Shown: positions 33,801-43,800 of the stretch, one piece after another | Numbering within the stretch: position 1 is the first letter of the stretch | Layout of the letters: each line of letters starts with the position of its first letter | Assembly: GCA_037190845.1 (NCBI GenBank) | Contig: JBBCJI010000007.1 | Coordinates: 1 to 64,000 of the forward strand | DNA from: JBEBVQ01 sp037190845 | Lineage (GTDB): Bacteria > Bacteroidota > Bacteroidia > Chitinophagales > Chitinophagaceae | DNA: 64,000 nt | Direction: 5' to 3' | Program-made: the position numbers and the translations under genes | Notes under the pieces: model-generated | Told to the model about the DNA's origin: nothing | What the model saw: only the letters and a program-made list of their open reading frames with translations | Database searches by the model: none

Positions 33801-34681
33801 TGAAAAGCGCCTGGCGTAACCGGCAGTCCCTTCCAGGCGAGCATACCTGCGTACATATTACCCAGGGCATCGTACGCGCTGCCATAACTAAGGCTGCCTC
33901 CATCCGTACCGGATGAATTACTGAATGTGGAAAAGATCAATGACGGATCTATTACTAAAGGATAGCGGGGGTCATATCCCTCCGGGAAGTCAAAATACAA
34001 TTGCCCGTTTTTCAATACATACCGACTGGCAACTTCCTTTTTCTGCCCGTTGACCCACTGGTAGGTATAGGGGGCTTCTTCTTTAATCGTATTCACAGAA
34101 GTCACGATCCTGATACTGCCGTCTGACTGCAATACCGGCGTCACACCCTCATATTTCACCAGGATCTGCCGGGGATCCGCTCCCGGCGCTACAAGCAGAT
34201 CATACTTCAATGAGCGGCCGCTGCTATATACCACCAGATCAATCCCGTCATAAATATTTGCTTGTACGACCTTTCCGTAAAGTGGTACGCCGCCTGCCCA
34301 ACGGGAGGAATCATTACCAATAAAATAATTATAGTAATAGCTGCGCCTGCTTTCAGCATGATTACGCGCAGCAGGGTTTGCTCCCGTGAAATTCACCCGG
34401 TATGCGTGCCCGTGTATCAGTTCACGTCTGACGTCCTTCCCTTCATGTATCTTGTCATGGATCTTTCTGAAATCATCTTCATTATAATAGCTGAATATAA
34501 ACCCGGAATCCGTCAGATACATTTCGCCTCCGGGAATATTTGCCTTATACCTGATATGGGAATCCCACTGATTACGGTTCTCAATAAAATCCAGCGAAAG
34601 AACACCATCAGCGCCCGCATGGCCCGCAACATACAAAGCGCAACACATCGCAACTACTATTAACGTTATATTCCTCCGCAT
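30806..34681 (-). CDS. SBBP/PKD repeat surface protein with variant T9SS type B tail (cargo C)
   Basis: 1,291 residues. A signal peptide (MRRNITLIVVAMCCALYVAG) is followed by a DUF7948-like N-terminal domain (LDFIENRNQWDSHIRYKANIPGGEMYLTDSGFIF). SBBP-type beta-propeller repeats follow (about 265-690; e.g. GNIYVISNTNSLNFPVTTDAFQ), then a PKD domain (FLWDFGNGSFSSLRSPSYTYHTPGTYRIRLYAWGDSGC, about 730-800), Ig-like domains and a CHU_C-type end. From about residue 950 on it parallels cargo B, with the same variant FAPGSGPNGRLRP entry. The GGAAACAATTTG box is 41 bases upstream, without the proximal box. Likely a surface adhesin exported by T9SS. Confidence 0.84.
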   Translation of the reverse strand: MRRNITLIVVAMCCALYVAGHAGADGVLSLDFIENRNQWDSHIRYKANIPGGEMYLTDSGFIFSYYNEDDFRKIHDKIHEGKDVRRELIHGHAYRVNFTGANPAARNHAESRRSYYYNYFIGNDSSRWAGGVPLYGKVVQANIYDGIDLVVYSSGRSLKYDLLVAPGADPRQILVKYEGVTPVLQSDGSIRIVTSVNTIKEEAPYTYQWVNGQKKEVASRYVLKNGQLYFDFPEGYDPRYPLVIDPSLIFSTFSNSSGTDGGSLSYGSAYDALGNMYAGMLAWKGLPVTPGAFQTSWGDEGIVGIQKISADGSALIYCTYYGGAVNRTHPNSLAVNDRMELVVTGMTESATIPVTPGCFDNTLNGAWDLYVAHFNASGTALLGATYIGGDGLEATGQWISLEDAKVSPCEVAFDDSGNIYVISNTNSLNFPVTTDAFQTALSGSLDGFIIKLDPSCSKLLYSSYLGGSGDDSLYGLWFNSKGQIVVCGATTSPDFPTTPGVLHTSSPGGATDGFVCIIDPDKGLVHSSYLGTNQADYAFRCQVDRDDHIYVMGRTLGNYPIHPTGVYARYGTDMFIDKLAPDLSASLRSTRIGNTIGGGIRFIPTAFLLDDCGNICIAGMNPMPIMLVTDDAYQKSHRQFWFCVLQPDFAGLMYATYFGTSVDHSHEAVHRFDPHGRLYHSLCSNADTFPITPGVFGPVKLNGLNQDCISYKFDFGLPSVRSSFATANGLYTGCAPFTPDIVNTSTVADSFLWDFGNGSFSSLRSPSYTYHTPGTYRIRLYAWGDSGCITRDTFERVITVLPVPGLTLSGDMTICKNASVQLHAGVQAPSGMSSTIIWSPSAGLDDPASFDPVATLASDITYRAVVTLSNGCRAEDSLRITVVDMLGDFGLENNDTAICLGDAASPRVRGDERFRYSWTPVQGVSDPATRSPLITPDSSRTYFVTVSAPGCPDSTVSFHVSVQPVPEVYAGNDTMICYGENIRLSPAVQPADYPFYTWTWTPPGGLNPGANVRDPFFAGVASTTLTLTVSTPAGCTGSDDVLIQVQIPDMHVSADTAICPGDTVQLRVWGNHVFHVWRPGVYISDTLAPTPYIYPPESRTYTVYGQDADGCGDTRAVHVRVLPAALVSLPDSVRIARGSALRLDPAGNCLYFEWFPESGLSDPRVSNPVATPDVHTRYIVNARTEDGCPASDAIDVFVEDDAYIDVPNAFAPGSGPNGRLRPVHYGRVTLHTFSVYNRWGVKVYETGDLNDGWDGMYQGVLQPAGVYVYTVEATTVRGRYVRKQGNVTLLR

Positions 34682-34722
34682 AATCTGCTGTCAATGATAC
34701 ATCGGTTCCGGCATCCGGCCGG

Positions 34723-34739
34723 GTTAACAAATTGTTTCC
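34723..34739 (-). promoter_or_regulatory. Distal-type box upstream of cargo C
   Basis: In gene direction GGAAACAATTTGTTAAC, nearly identical to the distal box of cargo A (GGAAACAATTTGATAAT). It is 41 bases from the start codon and no proximal GGGCCTAT box is present. Confidence 0.5.
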
Positions 34740-34742
34740 TTC

Positions 34743-37271
34743 TTATCGTATCAGGGTTACGTCTCCCTGGCGGTCTATGACTGTCCCTTCAAGACATTCA
34801 GCCCTGAGATGGTAATAATAAACGCCCACATCCGCCGGTGCACCTTTATGCACACCATCCCATTTCCGCGTCATATCATTGGCAACAAATACACGTTCAC
34901 CCCAGCGGTTGAATACTTCAAGCAAATATCCCTTTGAGGAGAAATAAGCAGCATACCGGCCGGTATGCGCCGGACCAAATCCATCGTTCAGACCATCTCC
35001 GTTAGGGGTGAAGGCAGTGGGTATCAGCAAGTCGCAACAATGCTCCGTGACAGGATGAAATTCTATAAAGGATCCGCAGCCTTCTTCGCTATAGCCGGCC
35101 ACCTGTATACCCGGGTATGGGTGCTGCAATAACCGGAGGGACAATGAAGATCCTGCGCCAAGTTCGCGGGCCGGCAGCTCATACCAGCGGTAAACATCTC
35201 CCCCTTCCACAGCCAGATGTAAAGAATCTCCGATACAGAAGCTGCCCAGTATATCTCCTGAAAAAGACAATTGCGGCGCCGGTAATTCCTGTAGTGTAAG
35301 CGTTACTATAGAATCACATCCATCTCTGCGGGTTAGCGTATCACGATAAATACCCGGTGCATTCAGCTTCCTTCCATTAAAATCATAAGAAGAATCCTGG
35401 CAATAAAACCCGGTGATACTACTGTGCACCGGGGGAATGATCGTCAGGTAAAGTGTCAGTATACTGTCGCAACCAAATGAATTTTTCAACACTTGGCGAT
35501 AGTTACCGCTTTCCGTATATACCTGGCCATCCACAACAAATCTTGTACAGGCAGTATGAACCAGTGTATCGGCATTATTGCCGATGTACACATCAAAAAC
35601 AACTACGCTATCACAACCATATCGGCCGGGAAAAGTGTGTGTATAAACACCGCTTGTATAGTATACAGCCGTATCAGCGGTGAAACTGTCACATACGGTA
35701 AGCGGAGTATAAAAAGTATCTGTACACACCTGACTGAGTTTCAGCACAAAAATATCACTGGTATTACTGCTGCCTATGGAAGCAAGACGATATTCAGCCG
35801 TATCATCCGGGTCAAAATCCGCACTGCCTGTAAAATAACCTGTAGTGTATATGTTCATCAGGGTATCCACAAAGACGGAAGTTCCGATCACGTTTCCCCA
35901 AGTACCGGAAGTCAGGGAATTCAGTTCTTTCATCCAGGTGAACGATCCGGTATGATCCAGTTTCATCAGAAAAGAACAAGTGTTGCTCAACGCAGGTACC
36001 CGTTTGTATACACCCGGCCCCGGGTCAAAATCCACCGTGTCCATATACGAGCCCGTGAAATAGATATTTCCTAAAAGGTCAGAAACTATACCGGAAAAGA
36101 AATTATTATTGCTGACCATTGGGCCTGCGGTATTGTGGCCGAGGAAATAGGTTGCATAAATGAGACTGCCGGCATTACTCAGCTTCATCAGGTAATTATC
36201 CCGCGAAAAAGAATTAAGTATCAGTGAATTTCCGGGTGGCGGATCGAAATTCCCCCCCTCGTAAAAATTACCCATTACATACAGATCACCCTGCGGATCC
36301 AGTGCAAGATCGTATCCTTCATTTCCTCTTCCATTTTGCATAGCCCGCACATACCTGGCCCAGGAAAAATTACCGCCGGCATCCAGCTTTACAACAAATG
36401 TATTGCTCGTTCCTCCTGTGGTAGGCGTCAGAAAATAAACACCGGGACCGGGGTCAAAATCGATCGTACTGCTGAAGCTGCCTGTGGCAAATACACTGCC
36501 CTGATCATCCACCACGATATTACGCAGGTTATTGGCGCTGGCTGCCTGGGTTGCAAAATTCCGCGCCCAAATAAACTGGCCCTGCGGATCCAACTTCACA
36601 ATATAACCATCCGTACCTCCCCCTGCTCCTGATGTAATCATGAATGTACCCGTACCGGGATCGAAATCCCCGGTATAGCGAAATTCTCCACCCACATAGA
36701 TATTGCCCTGCCGGTCAAGCGCCACACCATTAGCGCTGCCTCCGGCACCCTCGGCGATATGTTTGGCCCAGACAAAGTTCCCGGCGCTGTCGAGCTTGCA
36801 GAGGTAAGCATTGTAAGTATAAGGCTGGCCGCCGGGCGTATTACGGCCGGTCAAATTATATACAGCCGGACCGGGATCGAAATCGGCCGTACCGGCAAAC
36901 GATCCTACAAAATATACATTCCCGTCTTTATCCGTAACCATATCCGCAACACCCTCGGCTGCCGTCCCCCCGACCCGCTTTGCCCAGATATAATTACCCC
37001 GCGCATCCAGCTTCGAAATAAATACATCCACTCCTCCGCTTGCTGTCAGCAGTACAAGCCCTGATCCGGGGTCAAAATCTGCTATCGCATTGAACATACC
37101 GGCTGTATAAACACTCCCGTCCGGAGATACAGAGACACAATGCCCGTGATCCCAATCACTTCCGCCCATCTTTTTTGCCCATTGGAACTCCTGTGCATAA
37201 ACTGTATTACACAGGCAGATACACAAACCAATGACAGGAAGTAAAATTTTCTTTATAACGGTATACCGCAT
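34743..37271 (-). CDS. Seven-repeat DFDPG propeller protein with T9SS type B tail (cargo D)
   Basis: 842 residues, paralogue of cargo A with the same domain order. A signal peptide (ending NTVYAQ) is followed by seven repeats with DFDPG or close variants (one is NFDPPPG, the last DFDPDD), so a seven-bladed propeller is likely. Cys repeats (YGCDSVVVFDVYIG, FGCDSILTLYLTI, DGCDSIVTLTL), a short Ig-like domain and a normal CHU_C end (IPTAFTPNGDGLNDGF ... FNRWGERVFVAND ... GDVTLIR) follow. The middle blades differ from those of cargo A more than the Cys repeats do. The two-box element is upstream with 69-base spacing. Expected on the cell surface; ligand unknown. Confidence 0.86.
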   Translation of the reverse strand: MRYTVIKKILLPVIGLCICLCNTVYAQEFQWAKKMGGSDWDHGHCVSVSPDGSVYTAGMFNAIADFDPGSGLVLLTASGGVDVFISKLDARGNYIWAKRVGGTAAEGVADMVTDKDGNVYFVGSFAGTADFDPGPAVYNLTGRNTPGGQPYTYNAYLCKLDSAGNFVWAKHIAEGAGGSANGVALDRQGNIYVGGEFRYTGDFDPGTGTFMITSGAGGGTDGYIVKLDPQGQFIWARNFATQAASANNLRNIVVDDQGSVFATGSFSSTIDFDPGPGVYFLTPTTGGTSNTFVVKLDAGGNFSWARYVRAMQNGRGNEGYDLALDPQGDLYVMGNFYEGGNFDPPPGNSLILNSFSRDNYLMKLSNAGSLIYATYFLGHNTAGPMVSNNNFFSGIVSDLLGNIYFTGSYMDTVDFDPGPGVYKRVPALSNTCSFLMKLDHTGSFTWMKELNSLTSGTWGNVIGTSVFVDTLMNIYTTGYFTGSADFDPDDTAEYRLASIGSSNTSDIFVLKLSQVCTDTFYTPLTVCDSFTADTAVYYTSGVYTHTFPGRYGCDSVVVFDVYIGNNADTLVHTACTRFVVDGQVYTESGNYRQVLKNSFGCDSILTLYLTIIPPVHSSITGFYCQDSSYDFNGRKLNAPGIYRDTLTRRDGCDSIVTLTLQELPAPQLSFSGDILGSFCIGDSLHLAVEGGDVYRWYELPARELGAGSSLSLRLLQHPYPGIQVAGYSEEGCGSFIEFHPVTEHCCDLLIPTAFTPNGDGLNDGFGPAHTGRYAAYFSSKGYLLEVFNRWGERVFVANDMTRKWDGVHKGAPADVGVYYYHLRAECLEGTVIDRQGDVTLIR

Positions 37272-37361
37272 AACATCTTTTGAGGTTTATAAGAAGCCGT
37301 TACAGGCAGCGCTTTTTGTACAAAACGTACATTGTCAAAGTTGATACATTACGCCAACAGC

Positions 37362-37385
37362 AGATAGGCCCATTCGTACTATTTT
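37362..37385 (-). promoter_or_regulatory. Proximal box of the two-box element, cargo D
   Basis: In gene direction AAATAGTACGAATGGGCCTA, 93 bases upstream of the start codon. It is the closest of the three to the cargo E copy. Confidence 0.6.
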
Positions 37386-37432
37386 GAAATACGCCATGTG
37401 TTTTAAAATGATCACAAGCTGTTCAGGAGCAT

Positions 37433-37449
37433 ATTATTAAATCATTACC
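37433..37449 (-). promoter_or_regulatory. Distal box of the two-box element, cargo D
   Basis: In gene direction GGTAATGATTTAATAAT, the most diverged distal box, but exactly 69 bases from the proximal box start as in cargo E. Confidence 0.5.
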
Positions 37450-37503
37450 CCTCCCGGCGTATTTCTGTTCTGATGTGTCAGTCCGTTAAAAACAAAGAAA
37501 TAA

Positions 37504-37773
37504 AGCCCCTCTCACGTTCTCCCCTAAGGGGGAGACGATCAGTTCGTCCCCCGGTCATAGTTGGGTATCGGCAAAGGCGGCGACTGCTTTGACAGAGCAT
37601 ATGCATGGAGCGGGGGTGCAGTTGTTGTCTCCCTGTTGAAGGGAGATCAAGAGGGATGTGTAAAAAAAGGCTACTACTATTGTTGCGGCACACCCCTCAC
37701 GTTCTCCCCTCAAGGGGAGACGATCAGTTCACGCTTCCGTCATAGATAGGTATCAGTGAAAATGGCTGCGACT
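37504..37773 (+). repeat. Two direct repeats of about 80 bp
   Basis: Copies at about 37504-37585 and 37692-37773 share CACGTTCTCCCCT, GGGGAGACGATCAGTTC, GTCATAG and TATC with GCGAC at the end. The core is itself palindromic (CTCCCCTCAAGGGGAG). The same GGGAGACGATCAGTTC word appears reversed at about 46424-46440. Confidence 0.6.
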
Positions 37774-37797
37774 CTTACGAAGGCTGCAGCAATCCGG

Positions 37798-37847
37798 AAT
37801 AAACAGAAGGGGTTGCAGCCGACAGGCTGCAACCCCTTCTGTTTATT
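37798..37847 (-). terminator. Perfect 23-bp terminator hairpin of cargo E
   Basis: The arms at 37798-37820 and 37825-37847 are exact reverse complements around a GACA loop; the core is GGGGTTGCAGCC. It begins 10 bases after the stop codon of the giant cargo E gene. The A/T-rich base of the stem gives T-rich sequence on the 3' arm. Confidence 0.8.
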
Positions 37848-37857
37848 AATCACTCAA

Positions 37858-40800
37858 TTACTCTTTCACAATCTTCACCTTCATCACACGGTCATTTTCC
37901 TGTACCTCTATCAGGTAAACACCAGCCGCATAACCACCCAGATCCCACACAAAGCTGTCACCTGTCAGGTGGCTGCGCGTACGAAGCGTCTGACCCAACA
38001 TATTACTCAGACGGATCGTCGCATTCGTCAACTGATAATCCGATCGGATATAAACCATACCCGTAGTCGGGTTCGGGGCAATACGGATCCACTCACCTGC
38101 GCTTACATCAGACACACTGTTCTGTACCGTAACCGTATAGCAGGCAGAGGTATCACTGCAACCATTCCTGCTGACCACTACCGCATAGCTCCCCGTTGCG
38201 GATGGTGTATACTTCTGAGCCGTAGCGCCGTCAACAACCCTGTTATCACCACAGTTGATCCACTGATAGGAGGATCCCGAAGCTGAGGATGTCAGAGAAA
38301 CAGCATCACGACTCACCGTGGTATCTATTGTTGTAACACTCAGATTCAGCGTCACTACACTATCACAACCTTCAGCAGTCTGAAGCGTAACCGTAGCTAC
38401 CGCGTCTCCTCCTTCAGACACCGTCTGACCGTTCCACGTGTATGGAAGATCATAGGTACAGATCGCGATACCATCCGTAACCCGGAACGTATCATTCACG
38501 ATCAGATCAAGCGTCACTACACTATCGCAGTTCACTGCATTCGGCAGCCTTACTACCGAGGCGGCACTGCCACCGGAAGTCACCGTCTGACCATTCCAGG
38601 TGTACGGCAATTGGCTCCGGCAGATCACGATACGATCGGTTGTCGCCGACGTATCATTTACCGTCAGGTTCAGTGTTACCACACTATCGCAGCCTGCGGC
38701 ATTACGAAGTGTCACTACTGCAGCGCTGCTGCCGCCGGAAGTTACCTGCTGACCGTTCCAGACATAAGGCAGTTGATTACGGCAGATCCGGATCACATCC
38801 GTGGAGGAAGATGTATTATTCACCGTCAGGTTTAGTGTTACCACACTATCACAACCCGCGGCATTCGTCAGACGTGCAGTAGCTACGCCCGGACCGCCTG
38901 ATGTTATCTGCTGACCGTTCCACGTGTAAGGAAGCTGGCTGCTGCAGATCGTAATATTTGAGGTCGTCGCTATCGTATCTCTCACCGTCAGGTTCAGCGT
39001 TATCACACTATCACAGTTCGACACACTGAGCAAAGTATCTCTCGCTGCAGTTGCACCACCCGCCGTCACGCTCTGCCCACGCCAGATATAAGGCAACTGA
39101 TTGCGGCAGACTGAGGCTGTAACCGTTGAGGTCACCACATTGCTCACATTCAGGTTCAGCGTTACAACGCTGTCACAGCCCGCCACATTCTGCAACCTCA
39201 CTTTCGCAATCCCATTACCCGCGGCGGAAACAGTCTGACCGTTCCAGGTGTACGGAAGATCATTGCTGCAGATCGTAATCGCATCTGTTGTCGCAACCGT
39301 ATCATGAACACGCAGGTGTAATACAACCACGCTGTCATAGCCGCCCTGGTTCATCAGCCGTACCGTTGCCGCTGGTGAAGCGCCCGCGGTCAGGGAATGA
39401 CCGTTCCACACGTATGGAAGCTGGTTGTTACAGATCGTATCAAAAACGTTCACGGAATCTTTCCACGCTATCGAACCGAACTCATAGGCCCCCGGATCAG
39501 GACTGATGTTGCTCCGGCGCACACCCATAATATCCTCTGCCACACCTAAGACTGCGCCTTCATTATCAAGAGCAGTATTGCCCGGAAGCAGATTGCCTGT
39601 AGCAATATTGGCAAATTGAGGATCCGCAACTAACGTGTTCGCATCCTGATTACTGGCAGACTGCCAGTCTGCCAGAGTAGCATGTTGAGGAACACCCATC
39701 CAGCTCAGGTCATACGTAGCAATATAGGCAGTTCCGCTACCGGTGCTGTTGAGGTGAATCACATTGTTATCACTGGTAAACATGGCACCTGCCTGAGAAG
39801 CGCGAATGGCATATTTATTACCAGATCCACCCTTGGTGATGCTGATCACATTATTTCTGAATACTACTTTTGAAGTGACAGATCCGGTAATATTTATACC
39901 ACGGGCTTCTCCTGCAGTTGCCGTAGCACCATCCAGCAAAAATGTGTTATGATATATACCCACATTATCTGAAGCTCTCATACTGACTCCATTAAACTCC
40001 CCGTTATGAACATTATTCCAGAACTGGTTGTTCACAATCAGAAGAGCTGTATCGGTTAACCCCACTGATGAAAGATTAATACCACTTGCAGCACGCACAG
40101 AAGAAAGCTCTCCTGCAAACAGATCATGTATCCGGTTACCGGCAACTATTCCGCCAGATACTATCCCGGACAGAGAGATTCCTCCGGCATTATTCGGGAG
40201 ATTACTTCTTGTCGGACGGGACAAATCATTACCCCGTATAATAATACCAGACTGCTCACTAACATCAATCAAATAACCGGATGCATCCTGTATTATGTTG
40301 TTTTCAACTACATTATTCTTACTTCCAACTGTTATTGTGCCTTTGATCACAACTCCATTCCCACCACCGGTAATTTTATTCCCTGAAATAGTCAGATAAT
40401 CGGCAAGCGGTGCGGAACTGTTCCCCCAAGAATCCAATGAAGCTGTTGTTACGATCCCGGCATGCCCGGAGGAGGTTGTACTTGTCATGCTTGTCCTGAT
40501 ATCATTCCGGGTAATTTTGTTATAGTCTGCTCCACCGGAAAGCGCTACTCCATAAGCATAATCTCCGGCAGTACCGTCTATTACAAAACTGTCTATCGTT
40601 ACATGATCAGCGCCATTCAGGAAAATGCCGTATCGCTTTGCCGTGGTACCGTTAAACAGCACCTGTGCACCATTCCCTCGGAATGTCACTGTGTTTACAG
40701 CCGATGTATTGGCGATCTCATCAATGATTACCTGTTCATTATATGTACCCGGCTTCACATCAAATACCACAGGGCCACTAATGCCGGCACAGGAAACAGC

Positions 40801-43800
40801 CGTTGCCGCTGCCTGAAGCGAGTTATAGTTATTACCAATTGTAGGGCGGGAAGGATCTACCGTATACGTACCTGCTGCAAGCGGAGCAGCAATCTGTACC
40901 TCCACCGGCTGGCTGTATGCAACAGCGCTGCCACAGGTGAGCCTGGCACGGTACCATAAAGGCGTTGTCGGATGAACGAGCAGCCCCGGATTAGTAGACG
41001 CCTTGCTGATCACAGCAGGTGTAAACGGAGTACCCGTGGCTGAACTTTCCCACTCATACAGCATGTTGAACGAACTGGTATGACCGGATAGACTGAGCGC
41101 CACTTCTTCTCCGGGACAGGCCACAGTAATATTTGTAATGGCATTGCCTCCGGCAAGAGATGTCTGCGTACATGCAGGTGGAGCGAACTCAAGTGCGCCA
41201 GGATCAGGACGGGCGCCGCGGGTAGCCCCGGTGTAATCCGTTGTAACTCCTGTACCGGCTGCTCCGATATCGTTAGCAGAGATGCTTCTGGGTACCAGAT
41301 TACCGGCAGCCAGATCCGTAAATGCAGGGTCGTCAATTATAGAAGCGGTATCTGATCCGCCTGTAACCGACTGCCAGCCGGCCAATGTCTGCTGGCCAAC
41401 AACCTGTGCCAGAGAACGGTCAGAGCTATACCCGATGTATACTGGTCCGGAACTGGTTTTACGCACATGCAGTACATTGTGGTTGCTGTAGAATAACGTA
41501 TCAGCATCCGCATATCCTCCTATGTATATTGCGGATTTGATCCCGCCTCCCCCTTTCGCAACCTGTACAATATTATTCTCAAAATATATCCGCTCCACAT
41601 TATTATTCTTATAATAGCCATATCCAGCGCCTGTATTTACGCCCGCAACGCTGTCTATGACAATCGTATTATGGCGGATAAAATTATTCTTAGCTACAGT
41701 ACTGCCGGAACTCGTATTCCAGATGCCATAAAAGTCGCCGTTATGACTCTTCGTGTAGATCAGGTTATTTTCCACACGCCAATCGCTCCCGTTCTGCAGG
41801 TGTATGCCTGCCGCCTGCACGGTAGAAGAAACTGCTGCATTAAAGAGGTCATGTATCCGGTTTTTCTCTACCACGCCGCTGTCACCGCCGGTTACTGAAA
41901 TCCCATATGCATTGGCTGCCCGGTTCGTACGTGCAGGCGAAGAAATATCATTACCGATTATAACACTCCTATTTACGGCAGTTACGATCCCGGTGCCAAA
42001 CTGGTTACGCAATACATTATTCCGTATAATACTGCCACCACTGATACCGGTAGTACCACCAACTATTAAGTTATTTTCTATCAAAGTCGACGAGGAAGCT
42101 CCATTTATACCAAAACTGTTATCAGCAGTTGTGCTCAGGGTATCCATGATAATGGTACAGCCTGAAACGATCAAATTTGATCCGGCGCCGCTGAGAAGCC
42201 GGATACCATAACGGTTAGAACCGGCCAACAACTCTATTCGCAGATTTTCCAGCCGTACATATGTAACTCCTGTCAGATAAATAGCTGTGGTGCCCGTCAG
42301 CGTAGCGCCATTTCCCCGGAATGTAATGGTATTGGTGGCAGAAGTACCATAGATCGCCTTAGGGATGTTCAACTGCTCAATATACGTCCCACCTGCAACC
42401 AGATCGAATACCACAGGACCCATAATACCGCTACAGGTCATTACTGCTACTGCATCAGCAAACGAATTGAAATTCGTACCGCCTGTCGGCTGATTATAAT
42501 CTATGGTGTACGTACCGGCAGCCAGAGGGTTAGCTACCTTCACCTGTACCGGCTGAGAATATACGACAGTGCTGCCGCATGTTATTTTAACCCGGTACCA
42601 GGTATTTCCTTTCACTGTATCAGAAACGGCCGGTACATTGATCGATGCCACACCCACACTTGTAGGTACAAAGGGGGTTTCAGTAGGTGACTTTTCCCAT
42701 TGATAAGTCTGGAATAATGCCGTCGTGTACCCCGTAAGACCAAGCTGCACTACATCCATAACACAAACAGAATCTTTATTCACCAAGGCTGTGCCGGCTA
42801 CAGGTGTGCCGGCGCAAACACCGGGAACATATTCATAAGCTCCGGGATCAGGCTTGGTAGCGCTCCTTGCCTGTCCGGCAATATCCGTCAATATACCAAG
42901 CGGACGACCGATATCATGTATGGCCGGGTTCCAGGGCATCAGGTTTCCGGAAGCCGTATCCAGGAACATGGGGTCCAAGGCAACGGAGTTACTGTCTACC
43001 CCTCTCGCCGCCTGCCAGGCAGCAAGTGTAGGCTGGCTTGCGTGTATATAGGAGCCATAAGAACCGCCACTGGGCGAGTAAAACACATTACCATCAGAAG
43101 CGGCAGGGGTATTACCCTCAAGAAAATACCGGTGATGAGCCAGTTTGGCGAGAACAAAGACATTATTATGAATTCGCATCCCTGTTACTGTATTGATCTG
43201 TTGTACTGCAATGCCTTTGGTGTGACCAGTCTGGGCATTCGCTTTTTGTCCTATATAGATCGTATTATGTGCAATATGCAGGTGTGAAACATTACTGTAA
43301 ACATATATCCCGTTGTATGTTCCGCCGGCATAATCAAACACAACATTATTCTCCATGCGTGTGGGTTTCAGGCTATCAGCCAAACATCCTTCAATGCGAA
43401 TGGCGGCGCCTACAGCGGCATTGGCGGCGGACGCAGAAGTAAGCAGGTGGTGAATATAGTTTTTCTCCACCCGGTTATTATTACCAATGTCATAAAGAGT
43501 TATGGCTGCGGAAGTAGCCGTTGTCCGGGTGGGACGGGTGATATCGTTACCACTTACCAAAGCATTCTGCTGACCATACAGAAAAACACCTAAGGTATTA
43601 TGATCTATAATCTTATTATTACGTACAATATTGCTGTCATTATATGAGGTCAGGGCTCCGTTCACCAATATTCCCATATTCCCCCCCCTGATAGTATTAC
43701 CTTCGATGAGCGTATGATTAGCATTATTACCTGAGTGGGAAATGTTATCACTATTGCTGAAAGAAGATAAGGAACCGGCAAGCTTGGCAATCCATATGCC

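Larger units (their letters stand above)
37272..37857. other. Long spacer upstream of cargo D with tandem repeats
   Basis: No gene. It holds the two-box element (37362-37449), a pair of direct repeats (about 37504-37585 and 37692-37773) and the perfect terminator hairpin of cargo E (37798-37847). Short frames across it have no recognisable product. Confidence 0.6.

Noticed and set aside
38335..39455. CRISPR-like regularly spaced repeats
   Set aside because: The regular spacing comes from protein-coding stalk repeats of about 160 bp with diverged sequence; there are no short identical repeats with unique spacers and no cas genes.
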